From positions 1-64,000 of the forward strand of contig JASANC010003148.1 in assembly GCA_030248135.1 (NCBI GenBank): a stretch of DNA of 64,000 bases, read 5' to 3'. Below, piece by piece: positions 35,701 through 48,000 of this stretch; positions within the stretch are counted from its first letter, which is position 1; every line of letters begins with the position of its first letter. Position numbers and translations under genes: made by a program. The notes beneath the pieces are model-generated. The model was not told the DNA's origin, searched no databases, and saw only the letters and a program-made list of their open reading frames with translations. The stretch comes from Theristus sp. LFF4_11 (taxonomy: Eukaryota; Nematoda; Chromadorea; Monhysterida; Xyalidae).

Positions 35701-38700
35701 GTTCAAAGGTGCCGGTGTGATTGATTGATTGATTGATTGATTGATGTTATTCGACACGTATAACATTTGATTTGATTTGATTTTTTGGGGGGATTTTGTT
35801 CCAGAGAGACATATAACAAGAAATGAAATTTAGAAACGAAATACGAAACAGGAAGAAAGGTCCCACTCCCACCTGTTCTCATCTCCGAATTACTTGACGA
35901 TACGATACACTGTGTAAATATAAATACTAGCTCAAGCAAATATTACCCAAAATGATTGTTTAATATAAAAAATTCTGCAGATGCACAGCAACCAAACGCA
36001 TCGCACGCCGCTTCCGATGGAGCGACGTCGGGACGAAAAAGCGCCCTGGGCGGGGCACAGAAACTGGAGTTGACTCAGTCCGATCGGGTTGCCATTTACT
36101 TAGAGCTGATCGACTGCTATCAGGCTCTCAACCGCACTGTGAGCGTTTTAGTTTGGTGTTACTAATGTTTGCTAATCACAACTCGCAAAAACGGCGAGGT
36201 GAACTTTTGAGAGCAGTAGTAGTAGTAGTTGTTGTTGTTATTAGGGATTTTAAGCAATGTTTCTAGCCAGAGTTAACCCCAGAAAAGCGTACAGAACGCT
36301 GTAGTCGAGTAGCAGTGCCCATCGAGTTTTCTGTCATTAAATGCCTATACACCCCGTCGGCGGGGCTCGATCCCCAAACGCACAGACAACACGAGTCTAA
36401 CGCGCTACCACCAGGCCACGAGGGCGACAATATTTTCCAGGATGAGGCGACGAAATGGATGAACGCGGCAATCGCGGAGTTCAGCGGCACGTCCGAAGAG
36501 GAGCGTCTGATGTTGTGCAACGCCGATTTGGCGCTGGCGCGAGGCGACGCCGACGCCGCGTTGACGCTCCTGAAGACGGTTGACGCCGCGCAACCCATTT
36601 ACGTCGCGGCGAGACAGAAAATCGCCGAGATTTACCTGCATCATAAGAAGGACAAACGGCAGTTTGCGATCTGCTACAAGTGATGCGTTTCATTTTCAAT
36701 GTTTTTTTAGTCCAACCATAAGGCGCATTCATGAAGCAGTACTTCGTGACGCGCAGCTATAGCTACGCGGTCACTAAATACTGCTTCATGAATGTACCTA
36801 TAGAATTTTTTGTGATACAGGTGGCTTTTTTGGAATTTAGAGAGCTGGTGGACAAGAACCCGACACCGCAGGCGTTTGTGTTGCTCGGCGACGCGTACAT
36901 GAGCATACAGGAGGTTTGAGTTGGGGTTGGGGTTGACTTTGAATTTGTTTTTTTTTTCGATATGTTATGGGATGGGCGTCTTCAAATCAAACAAAAACTT
37001 CTCTGCAATGATCAGTCAATTAATGCGTGTATGGCTTGATCACACCCATGATCAAAAACTGGAAATTTTTGTTGCCGTAATTGTGAAGCAGCATTCATGA
37101 AGCAGCATTTGATGACACGTAGCTGTGTGTTAAAACATAGCTACGCGGTCACTAAATACTGCTTCATGAATGGCCCTTTATCGTTTTCCAGCCTGAACGC
37201 GCCATCGAAGTGTACGAAGCTGCATTAAAGCGCAATCCACGTGACCACGCACTTTCGCGTAAGATCGGCTCCGCCTATGTGCAGGCACATTTGTACACGA
37301 AAGCGGTCGCATACTACGAGGCGGCACTCAAGACGGGACAGCAAAACTTTTTGCGGTCGGAAAATGTTTTGCAGATTAGTTCGGTGTCACGGTTAGGGTT
37401 TTCTTTTTCGATTTGGAAACCACGACCATACACTCAGGTATAAAACTAAGAGATAACATTTCTGTGCTTCATCTCGCGGATACTGTTACTGATGATACAT
37501 CTACACATCAACAACTGAATGTTTTTTTGGTTTTCACCGTATCTCAAGACTCAAATTATTCTTTTGATTTTAGCCAAGATCTCGCTGAACTGCTCTTCAA
37601 ATTGAAGAACTACGAGAAGTGTGAACGTGTGCTGAACCAGGGCTTGGACAGGCATGCCTCGGCTACTGGTAAAAACTTTTAAAATTATTCTTCAACGAAA
37701 AACTGCGCTTACCGCGCATTATTTTAGGGTTTAATTTGAAACAAAAGCAAAACCGAATTTCAGACGTCGCTTCGCTAATAGACGAAGTGAAATTCTTAGC
37801 GCTGTTGGCGAAGTTATACTTCGAAACGAACCAACCAGAGAAAGCAGCGAAAACACTACTACAAGCCAAGGATCAACAAGCACGAGTGCTGAAACGGTCC
37901 GCACAAGCGGATGTGCCGGATATGCCCGGCCAGAAAATGTTTGCAGCAAAGTGAGCAAAAATGCTCCGTTTTCGCTTTTAATCCATCTAACCTGTGCTTT
38001 TTAAACGATCGTGGATGGTCTGAACGCACAGACTTGCACATCAGGTAGAGCAATCTGATTTTGCCTTATCCGAATCTTCCTCTATTCGCTTTGACAGATT
38101 GTGCTGCGAACTTGGTGAAATGGCCGAAAATCAGCGCGATTTAGCAAAGGCGATTCAATACTACAAGGAAGCGTTGACGTATTGCGAAAACGACAGCAAG
38201 GTATAAGACTCAAAAAGTTATTTTGGGTTTCTTGCTATTCTGTCAGTCTTTTTTAATACTTTTCTTTAAATTTTCTTTTCGCAAAACTTCTATTGTTCAC
38301 CTTACCGTATATATTCTTCATTAAAAAATCCAAAGTTATTTTGTATTTTAGCTGTTCTTTCAAAGCCTGTTGAGACTTATTCATCGTTTATCGCAAAACT
38401 TCTACGTGTTCACCGTATTCTTCATAAAAAAAATCCAAAGTTATTTTGTAATTTAGCTGTTCTTTCAAAGCCTGAAACTTATTCATATGCCTTCTTTTCA
38501 ACCAGGTTATGCTTAACCTGGCGCACCTCTATTTGGCTACCGGCGACGTTGATGGGTGCAATCAACAGTGCCAAGTTCTGCTTCGAATCGATCAAGACAA
38601 CAACGCGGCAACGTTGGTGAGCTCACTGGTGATTCAATGTGTTTGAAGTTTGTCATCGCTCGTGGGTAGCCTGGGTGGTAGCGCGTTAGACTTTTGTTGG

Positions 38701-41700
38701 TGTATTCGGGGGATCGAGCCCCGCCGAGGGCTGTATTTTGGCACGTAATGACAGACGAAAACTCGATGGGCGCCCTACTCGACGGCATTCTGTACGCTTT
38801 TCTGGGTGTAGACCTGGGCTAAAACCATCGCCTAATTTCACCGTTCGTTCGTTCTTTTCGTGAATTTTGTGGGAAACATTAGAGCGATTTCAGCTGCTCG
38901 CTGATCTGATGTATCAGCGTAACGAAACCGACCAGGCGATGTACCGCTTCCAACAGTTGCTCGATCGGAATCCCAGTGGGTTTTTGCTTCATTAGCACCA
39001 AAGAAGTGTGCCAATTCAAACGACTGGTGTTGAAAAACAAAAATTTTGTTATGCTTTCTCAACACCCAGACCAATACCACGCGTTGGCGCGAATGGTGGA
39101 ATTGAGCTGGCGCACCGGTGAGCTCGATCAAAGTGAACGCTACTTGAAACTGGCGACCGAACGCAACAGTCGAGCGATGCTGGACGCCGGATACAATTTC
39201 TGCAAAGGGCTTTACGAATGGTATAGTATCTTTTATTTCGGTCCCGCGTCTCAATGCGTGCGCATAGGATGGGTAAGCAGTCTCATGCAGGACGCGGGAA
39301 TTCAAAATTGGCAAAGAGATCCGGGCTGGGTCACTTAGGCTGTTCTGAATCACCACATGAAGATTGAAATTAGTTTCCTTTCACGTCCACAACCGCATTG
39401 AGTTGCAGGTCTCAAAGAAAAGATAATACATTATTGTCATTTTGATTTTCAGCTTTATTAGAAGTGCGAAAATACAGCTGAGCAACATTTATGGGTTAAT
39501 AGACCAACCATCCCCCCCCCCTCCTCTGTTGTGCGACACGCTAATTGGATAAAAGATATTCACTACTGAGAAAAAAAACAATTCAGGTACACCGCCGATC
39601 CAAACGCGGCGCTGCAGCATTTCAATCGAGCGAGACGCGACCTGGAGTGGGGCGAACGAGCGATCTACAACATGATCGAAATCTGCTTGAATCCGGACAA
39701 TGAGATCATTGGCGGCGAAGTGTTCGAGCATGGCGAGGCCGTCGATAATACTGTGCCGTTAGTTGAATGGAAATTTGACCAGCCATTTCTGGTAATTTTT
39801 AGATCAGAGGTGCAACACTGGAACGAATTTTTAGGCGATCTTTTTAGCCAGCGCTAACCCAGAGAAGCGTACAGACAGAACGACACTGAGTTGGGCGCCC
39901 ATCGAGTTTGCTGCTCTGTCATTAAGTGCCTATACACCCCGTCGGCGGGGCTCGATCCCCCGAACGCACAGACAATGAGCCTGACGCGCTACCACCCAGG
40001 CCACGAGCGGTGACGGAATTGGAATGAAAACAATATTGGCGATAGTTAGCAAAACAGCGGATTGCATGCAACAAATGTTCTACTTGCAGAAACGACCGAC
40101 AAGACCAACGCGAAATGGGCATGCGCACGGCAGAACGATTCCTGAAGGTTTATTTTGAATTGTTAAATTTAAAAATTTTTGAAGCACCTTCAATCAACAT
40201 TGCCATTGTTACTCAGGAACTTCGCTTCAAGCCCGGTCTTGATTACAAGTATCGACTAATGGAGTCATTCATAAAGTTGGCAAGTGCCTCCAGAGCTGAC
40301 ATCGAGCAAGCGCTGCACGAATTTACGGAAATGGCTGGAGACGAGACTTCGGAGGTCCCTTCAGATCCGAACATTTGTTTTGCAGCTTCCTGATAGGCTG
40401 GGTGCATTTCAAACGAGCTTGATTCCACCAGTCAGTGCATTACCAATTTTTTTACGTTCTGCGGCTCAATCCGTTCTCGCCGCAGACCTGGAAAGAAAAC
40501 TAGATTCAATTTCAATCTTTACATAGCAAAAATCGCCTAAGTAACCCGGACCCGACCCTATTCATGGGACTCAAACCAATTCACCAATTTTGAATTACTA
40601 CGGCAGTGCATGAAACTGTCCACCTGTCTGTGCGCGCATTGAACGAGACGCTAATAAAAACAAAACAAAAAAATTCAAAACAGGTCACAAACGTCGGTGC
40701 GGTGCTCGGTTTAGCGCGAGCGCACAAAATCATGAAACAGGCGCCGAAGTCGAAAGCTCAGCTGAAGCGAATCGTGCAGCACACGTGGACACTGGAAAAC
40801 GCGGATTACATGGAGCAATGTGCGTGTTTCCTATCTATTTCGTGAATTGCCATAACCAATTCATGAACGCAACGTTTCATAATATTCACTAAATACAATG
40901 ATTAGCTTGCTTGCACGGTTGGACAAGAGAAAAGGTGCGGAACTAGAAAATTGTAATAGTCGAATCGATTTCGCATTGAAAAATTGATTTTCAATTCACC
41001 ATTTTTCAAGGTTGGCTTCTGCTGGCTGACATGTACATCAATCAGACTAAATATGACAACGCAGCGGACGTACTGAAACTCTGTCTGCAGCACAATGCGG
41101 TTCGGTTGACTGATGAAAGTTTTTTCCCGTTTTTTTGTTACCAAAAAAGCCAATTACACGTAAATAGTTTACGTATTTACTCACGTGTCGACTTAAGAGG
41201 CATTCATGAAGACGTATTCAGTGACGACTGACGCATAGCTATGCGTCACTGAATGCTGCTTCATGAATGCTGCTTTATGTGTATAATGTGCGAACTCAGT
41301 GTGATCAGTTCAAAATCAACTATCTATCGATAAACCAATTCGAATACTGATTTCGCGTCAATAAACCACACACCACCGTGTTCGCGCCTGTATTTTCCAG
41401 TCCTGCATCAAAGCGTTCGAGTATACTGGATTCATTCGAGAGAAGGAACAGAAATGGACGGACGCAGCGGCAAACTACGAGCAGGCGTGGAAGATTGGGA
41501 AACGGCGGAATCCGACGATCGGTCAGTTGGACGTTTTGTCACACTTTTGTGGTCGCCGATGGTTGCATTCGAATTCGGTTGGCCGCACTGATTGGCTGCG
41601 CGGCGAATTCCAAATGCGCCAATCCAACGCCACTCATTGTGCCACCTCACACCAATGAGCGTGTGACTACCGCATGTAATTACCATTTGTCGGTATTTAC

Positions 41701-42277
41701 CGCGAAAGAAACACACATTACAACTGAGATTCCTGAAAATTTACCAAGTCAACGCGCTTTGTTGTTGTTGTTGGGATTTTTAGGCGATGTTTTTAGCCAG
41801 GACTAACCCAGAGAAGCGTACAGAACGCCACTGAGTAGGGCGCCCATCGAGTTTTCTCTGTCATTAAGTGCCTATACACCCCTCGGCGGGGCTCGATCCC
41901 CCGAGTGCACAGACTGTAGTCTAACGCACTACCACCAGGCCACGAGGGTGACAATTGTTCATTGTTATCTAACGCTTATTGTTTGTCAGCTGTCTTCACT
42001 TCGCCAATCAGTGCAGCCGAAATTCAAAAGCAAACCAAATTTCCGCTGATTCGACGGCTCCAATCTGGCTATCCAGCCTTGTGCCACCAAAATCTGTCTC
42101 AACAGAAACTCGAGCAGCTTGAGCCTTGCAGGCTACAAACTCGCCTACAACCACCTGAAATCGAAACGCTACTTCGACGCGATCGACACGTGCCATCGAG
42201 TGCTCGAGTTGCATCCGAACTACCCGAAGATCCGACAAGACGTGCTGGCGAAGGCGAGAGGCTCGCTCAGAATGTAA
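29717..42277 (+). CDS. TTC21B: Intraflagellar transport protein 139 (TTC21), 32 exons
   Basis: Exons: 29717-29743, 29981-30110, 30896-31006, 31096-31160, 31296-31397, 31502-31590, 31942-32142, 32342-32426, 32876-33058, 33191-33392, 33635-33732, 34021-34128, 34334-34426, 34840-35055, 35522-35708, 35981-36138, 36441-36679, 36841-36913, 37192-37355, 37574-37668, 37764-37950, 38098-38200, 38506-38616, 38894-38975, 39070-39220, 39587-39757, 40090-40147, 40217-40354, 40684-40819, 41011-41099, 41401-41521, 42132-42277. Every junction keeps phase and the sum is 1,372 residues (vertebrate TTC21B ~1,316). TPR-rich sequence matches the family throughout: [105 protein letters not shown]139 is a peripheral IFT-A subunit for retrograde ciliary transport. 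Intron 5 appears to use a GC donor (AAG/GCGAGA). No frameshift was seen. Confidence 0.95.
30413..30606 (+). mobile_element. tRNA-derived SINE, copy 5
   Basis: Full-length with head, body and aacaacaaaaacaacaacaa tail, in IFT139 intron 2. Preceded by a G-rich stretch (30,246-30,262). Confidence 0.85.
32452..32534. mobile_element. Palindromic MITE family H1, IFT139 intron 8
   Basis: aaggggcattcacgaagcag at the left and its near-complement ending gcgcctt at the right, nearly a single hairpin. Starts ~25 nt after the exon 8 donor. Confidence 0.7.
32646..32846. mobile_element. MITE family H2, second copy, TAA duplication
   Basis: AGGCCCGTTCATACTGACGT end and complement, flanked by TAA at 32643-32645 and 32847-32849. 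It is very similar to 20885-21110. It ends 29 nt before IFT139 exon 9. Confidence 0.85.
33766..33880. mobile_element. Palindromic MITE family H1, diverged, IFT139 intron 11
   Basis: aaggggcattcatgaataag at the left; tttcatgaatgcagctcgctt at the right, with tttagtgacc / cgtcactaaa arms inside. Confidence 0.6.
34214..34302. mobile_element. Palindromic MITE family H1, IFT139 intron 12, TAA duplication
   Basis: aggggcattcatgaagcagt ... atactgtttcatgaatgcgc ct, flanked by TAA on both sides (34211-34213, 34303-34305). Ends ~31 nt before exon 13. Confidence 0.8.
35317..35490. mobile_element. MITE, Tc1/mariner-like, IFT139 intron 14
   Basis: cataacatatcccactagct at the left is mirrored by agctagttggatatgttata and a terminal gttcgactg at the right. 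The core carries gcatcacgtgatcg. Confidence 0.75.
36220..36427 (-). mobile_element. tRNA-derived SINE, copy 6
   Basis: Full-length but diverged; the promoter end stops ~13 nt before the acceptor of IFT139 exon 17 (36441). Confidence 0.82.
36721..36799. mobile_element. Palindromic MITE family H1, IFT139 intron 17, ATA duplication
   Basis: aggcgcattcatgaagcagt ... atactgcttcatgaatgtac ct, flanked by ATA on both sides. It fills half of a 161-nt intron. Confidence 0.8.
37086..37180. mobile_element. Palindromic MITE family H1, IFT139 intron 18
   Basis: gcagcattcatgaagcagca at the left mirrored by tactgcttcatgaatggccc at the right. Ends ~11 nt before exon 19. Confidence 0.75.
38660..38868 (+). 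mobile_element. tRNA-derived SINE, copy 7 (variant tail)
   Basis: Diverged body; the tail reads tttcaccgttcgttcgttct instead of CAA repeats. Ends ~25 nt before IFT139 exon 24. Confidence 0.75.
39823..40016 (-). mobile_element. tRNA-derived SINE, copy 8
   Basis: Full-length, in IFT139 intron 26, between exons ending 39757 and starting 40090. Confidence 0.85.
41196..41274. mobile_element. Palindromic MITE family H1, IFT139 intron 30, TTA duplication
   Basis: agaggcattcatgaagacgt ... tgctgcttcatgaatgctgc t, flanked by TTA (41193-41195 and 41275-41277). Confidence 0.8.
41761..41955 (-). mobile_element. tRNA-derived SINE, copy 9
   Basis: Full-length and close to consensus, with gttgttgttgttgg tail complement, in IFT139 intron 31. 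Confidence 0.88.
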
Positions 42278-43354
42278 TGTGATTCTTTTTTTCTCGTTTC
42301 GTTGGACAACTGGCAGGCAGCTGATTTTGTTGTTTTCTGTGGACTCTGACGTTGCTTAATTCTGATTTAGATTCGGATTTGGTAAAATGATTTTTTTAAA
42401 GTAAAATTTTTTGAGTACTGCGATTGCTTAGCGCAATTGTAGCCACCTTTTTTGCCGGGGCGTCATTTTGGTGCAACACAAAGCGAAAATCTACGCGAAT
42501 GTGAAAACCTACTCAAGATCACCCATTGTTGATTGTTCGAAATGCCACTGACTTTTGAAAAATCAGTTTCCACCACTGAAATGGAACCAAAAAACAAAGA
42601 CCGAAGTTCGATAGCCACTGCAATTGTATTTCCAGTTTCGAGCGTTGTTTATCCACTGCACAAGAATTTCACACAAACGACCACAATGTTGCTGTGTAAA
42701 ACACAAAAATTCACAAGATTCACAGCAAAGCAAACACGACGACATCCCCAGTTTTCCAAATAATGCAGCAACAAAACGGTCCACAGGCACCATCTCACCG
42801 ACAATGTTTGAACACAAACTGGTCGCTCAAAAACGCCGGTGAAAGCTTGGTAAAGCAAATAGTAGACTCAACAAAAACCGAGCTGAAATGAAAAACTTCG
42901 TTTCAGTGGGTCGCTTGAAGAAAATGAGCCCAAACAAATCAAGCGCAAAACAGAAAACAATGCAGTAAAAATACAACACACCGAGCTTGTGACCGATTAA
43001 TCCTTGTGACCAGAGACAATTTCACAGTAAGTAACAGAAGTATTAAAAGCGCTGCCATGAATCATACAAATACAGAAAAACGTGTGTTTTGAGGCAAGTA
43101 AAATCATCACAGAAAACTGGATCTTTCGGAAATTACAAAAAAGTATCATCACACCGTTTCACGAGTTTCATTCCAGCGGGGCACCGTAATCACCTCAGAT
43201 TGTTGTGCTCATGTGATGACGTGGTCGTGGAGGAGACTGCATTCGGGGCGGTTTCTGAGAAATACGGCCGTTTGTCTCTGAAAGTAAAACGAGCCGAAAG
43301 TTGTCATTTTTTGTAATTTCTGGTTTTTACCAATCGTACATCCAATCTGTGTTG
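42278..43354. other. Convergent 3' intergenic region (IFT139 / Rabaptin-like)
   Basis: No coding signal. It must hold the 3' UTRs of two converging genes. No obvious repeat was seen. Confidence 0.55.
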
Positions 43355-45049
43355 CTATTTTTGGTGAACATCAGCCCAATCACACCGGCAACTGTTTGCA
43401 TTCTGTGAAATGCTGTTTTCAATGGCATTCAACCGCATGCCTCTTTTTTCCATCTCAAACACCGAACCGAACTTGAAAAAAAAGAAAAGCAAACGCGCCG
43501 ACACAGCAGCGTATGGCAGATCTGGCAGACTCGGGCCGGCCGATGGTTCGGTCCCGCATCGACCGTTCTCGGCAGACATTCGTCGCAGAAGATGCGGGCG
43601 CAATGGCGACAGTGCAGCTTCTGCGAGGCGCGTGTGAACGATGTTTGACAGCCGTTGCACTCGTACACGTCCTCGTCAAACTGCCAGCGGACTTCCTGCG
43701 AGACGAGAGAGAGAGAAAAGTGTGTCACGCCGAAAAAGTTGCTGTTGTTGTTGATCGCCCACGGTGGGATAGGTGGTGACGCAATTTGGCCGATTGAGTG
43801 GGTTCGGTCGGGTGCGAACGCGGCGTGGGAGATGCGTCGTTGCGCGACAAAGTGAAGAGCAACGGCAACGGTCCGTTTATACCGGACGTAATGCGCATAC
43901 GGCACGGCACGGCACGTCATTTTAGGTCTCCGTGTTATTGCATATCTGACGTACGTCTGCATACGTCAGGTATGAACGGGCCTTACGGTCGCACTACGCA
44001 TCCTCCGTTATCTCATGCTGTCTTGAACAGTTTTATCGGAGCTTCTTGGACTGTTGCGACAGAAAATTAATGAATGCACTCTGGAAACAGTGCACTCGGT
44101 TATCGCACTGCAATGTGACAATGTTGCCCATGGCGCACAAACAAACAAACCATGATGTACAAAGTGGTATGCGCAGTAAGGATTTGAACCTCTATCTCTT
44201 GCTCATTGGTCCAACGACCGAGCAACAACCAATCAGCGCACGACACAAATCAAAAAAAACAACCAATAAAAAAACATTTGACAGCAAACAATCCGACCTG
44301 CTCAGCCTGTCGGATTTTCTCGAGTTCAATTTGCAGCGACTGTGAGAGTTTCACGAAATCACGCTGTACCGCCTCACCGGTGTCCAGTTCCCGTTGTAAC
44401 GTGCGCAACTTTCGTTGTGTTTCCTAAACGTTGAAGTGACAATAAATTTATGTTTCGTCAAGTTTCACAAGACACACTGTTTCACATTCCATTACAACAG
44501 TCTGTGGCGTGGGGCATCGCCGCATTTACAATAAATCGACTTTGGTAAATCACGATGTCTGCTGAGATGAGTTTTTGGGTAAGGTGTAGGTGGCTTCAGG
44601 GTTCTTTTCAGATTTTTTCGGCAAGGTGGTAATGTTTTCTCTCTTGCCTCCATTGGTTCACTTCCAACGTTTTATCCAACTCATCAGGTATTGATGCTAA
44701 CTAGCATCAGCGCCCCTGAACGCAGAAATCAACGCAAGTCAGGAATTAAAAGAAAACGGTTTTCGAAAACCGCAACATTTCCCGCACCTTCAGCTCAAAC
44801 TCCAGCTCTCCCTTGTCGCGCTGCAAGCTGCCGAGTTTCGTCTCGAGATCGTTGATGGTCGTTTGGAACTCCGCGATTCGCGTGTTCAATTCCTCCGTCT
44901 GTTGCGCGTCGCCGGCGTGCGAACGAGCGATCCCTGGAAAAGCAAGCGAATTTGCCGCGCTGTCTTTGGTGGACCATCTTTGGTGGCAAATGGCAGCGGA
45001 GATTTTTCGTCTTTTGTACACTTCCGACTGCACGAGACCCGATTGATTA

Positions 45050-45098
<49 letters not shown>

Positions 45099-48000
45099 CA
45101 TTGCCGCAGATATACCAGCGGATACGTCAGGCAACACCAGGTTGAGTTGTTCACCACCATGACCACATTCACTAATCATCTATGAACAACAACATAACTG
45201 GTTGTGGCTGCAAAACGAGCCAGCAACACTAGTCGACAAGTTTTATATGACTACTCAGATAAACTGGAGAAAAAACGTTGAAACGAAAAAAAAAATTCGT
45301 AAAAAAATGAATGCTATCAATACTAACCGAGCTCCGTGCGAAGTTGGTTGACCTCTTCGGCCAATGTTGTCTCAGCCTGTTCCCGTTGTGAACGCTCTTC
45401 TGCTACCTAAATGGGCAAAATATTATTTTTCTCATGCTCTTCAACATTCGTTAATTCAAACAAAACAGACTTCTTGTGAAAACAAACGAATTTTCCATTC
45501 ATCGATCAACCCAATTTACTGCAGCAGAATATTGTTGTGGAACCAGGTGCAGTATAAAAATGCACAGTCAAATCAACCAGTTCAACACAATGATTGGTTG
45601 CGATTTTCCTGTTATTATGTGGAGTAAAGCACTAGCTTAAACTGTGAACCTCATTCTCAACAAAAAGTTTAAGGTTTCGCTGTTCACACCGGAGAACTTG
45701 TCATTTTACGTCGTCAAATTCTTCCAGCTGAATGTCATATCGCCAATTCGAAACGGCAGTAAAATTCAAAACATTCGAAACACTTTCAATTCGAAACACT
45801 TTCAAAAATTCACCAGCAATTGATTTCGTCTTTAACATATCCTCCCTCCCCGCCCGTGTGCCCACCTGCTCCCGGAGCACGACAATCTCCGACTGCAACG
45901 CCTCCTGCAGGTGCTCCTTGGCGACCTTCGTCTCGATCAGCTCCTCGCGCACTTTCAAACAGTGCAACTGCAGTTCGTCCACCGTCTGCGGCAGATCGAT
46001 CGCCTCTTGCTGCATGGCGCTCGACGACTGCCGGTGAGCGCCGAGCAGACGCTGCAAGTTGGGCGAAAAATATACACTTGGGTAAAAAATGCATTCGGGT
46101 AAAAATTGTGTGAGCCGAGGAGACGCTGGAAATTAGGCGAAAAATATACCCTTGGGCAGAAAATGCATTTGGGCAAAAACTGTGTGAGCCGAGGAGACGC
46201 TGGAAATTGGGCGAAAATAAACGCTTGGGCAAAAAATGCATTGGGGCAAAAATTGCGCGAGCCGACCTGACACTGGAAATTGGGCGAAAATATACGCTTG
46301 GGTAAAAATTGTGTGAACAGGTCTTTCTTCCCATTCGTTCCTTGACACTTCAACTTGTTCAAGCAACCAGTTTGAGCACTGGCAATTGAACTGAATTGAC
46401 ATTGAACAACTACTAATAACTTCAACTAAAGCCCTAGTTTGGAGACCTAAAGTGCTTACTTTCAATCGTATGCACATCACACCAACAAGGACGTTCACTG
46501 GGCAAGTGGCAAGCAAAGCCAAAAACGAACTGCAAACCAACCAAGTAACGATGCTCAATATTCTGTGTCCTCTGCTCCGCCTGTCTTCGGCATTCGGTCA
46601 CCAGTTTCACGTCGCCTTCGGTTTGCTTCAGTTGACTAGAAAACTCACTTTCCGCGTGTTCCATTGCCTCTTCCAAAGTGCTGCACATTTCCGTTAATGC
46701 TTGGATCTGGATAAAAAACAGTTTTTTTTCGACCAATGTAAATTGAAGACAGTTCAACACAGTCTCTGTCAATTGAACCGAAGTTTGGTAACTGCAATTC
46801 AAATGGTCTGTGGAATTTGGCTGAATTGTCTATTTTTTGCAGAATGATTCTGCTCCTCACCTGCCAAGGGTTGCTACCAAAAAACCGCCAGAGCTTTGTA
46901 CATTCCGGAATTTCGCAATCTATGAGCGACAGGGTGCTTTCACATGAATGAACCTAAAAAAACCTGAACCCTTTTCTCCGTCGAGTCACACGCATCATTC
47001 ATCTTGCTCTCCAGCTCCGTTCGCGTCAGCCGTTCACTGGTCAGCTCCGTGTGATAGCGATCGGCCAAGTTTTGCGCCACGCTCAGCTGCTGCTTGATGG
47101 TGCGCTCGGATTCCTGCGCGGCAAAAGAAAGCGAAACTTGTTGTTGTTGGGGATTTCTGTCGCGTCTGTAGCGCAGGTGCAGGGCTTTCGTCTACCGTTC
47201 TGTCGGTGGAACGTTCGAACCCAGCTGCGGACAATGTTTTAATGTAAATGTAAATTTAAAAAAAAAATTCAGGCAATGTTTTCAGCCACGGCTAACCCAG
47301 CAAAGCGATACGCAACTGCATAAAAACGCTGTTGCCAACCTGCAACTGCTGCAGCTGCAGTTCATAGTTGGAGCACATTTCACAGCCGAGCATCGAGCTC
47401 GAGCCGACGATGTTCATCATGACGTTCTTGTGCTGTCCACTGTCGCCACTGGTCGCCGATGTCGTCACGTCAGCTGACATGATTGAACTCGACACTGACG
47501 ACAATTTACAATCATCATTGTCGTCGCTGCCGTACGTTGCCGCCGTTGTTGACATGTTGGACACGTCCGAAGTGGCACCGTCAAATAGCAGCACGGAGTT
47601 GGAGTCATCTGCAGAAGAAGAGCGCATGTTTTTTTTGGGGGGGGGGAGGGGCTAGACACGGATTTTTGTGGATGATGCTCAAGAGTGAACTTTTTTTATA
47701 TTTGAAGCACGCTCCCCACCGATTCCGGAAACCCGAGATTGCCAAACTCCGGTGGGTTTGCGGAACGGACGGCTCACCATCCCGTGGAACCAATACCCTC
47801 GCCACGAGAGGGGGACAGTCTCTAAGCCCCGCTCTGTCCTCGGACAACAGCGGAACAGCGGAACACACGACTGTGGATGCAAAAAAAAGTACGGACTATG
47901 GAATACGGATTCTGAGAAACGTCTCGCCAGCAGAGAACTGCGGTTTTCTGCATAACGCGTTTTTTTCAATAGTTATCAGGTTGCAGTTGCAGCGATCGTT

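Noticed and set aside
44165..44245. tRNA-like sequence with a GGTTCAAATCC box on the minus strand
   Set aside because: Acceptor and T stems do not pair cleanly. It could be a decayed SINE or chance.
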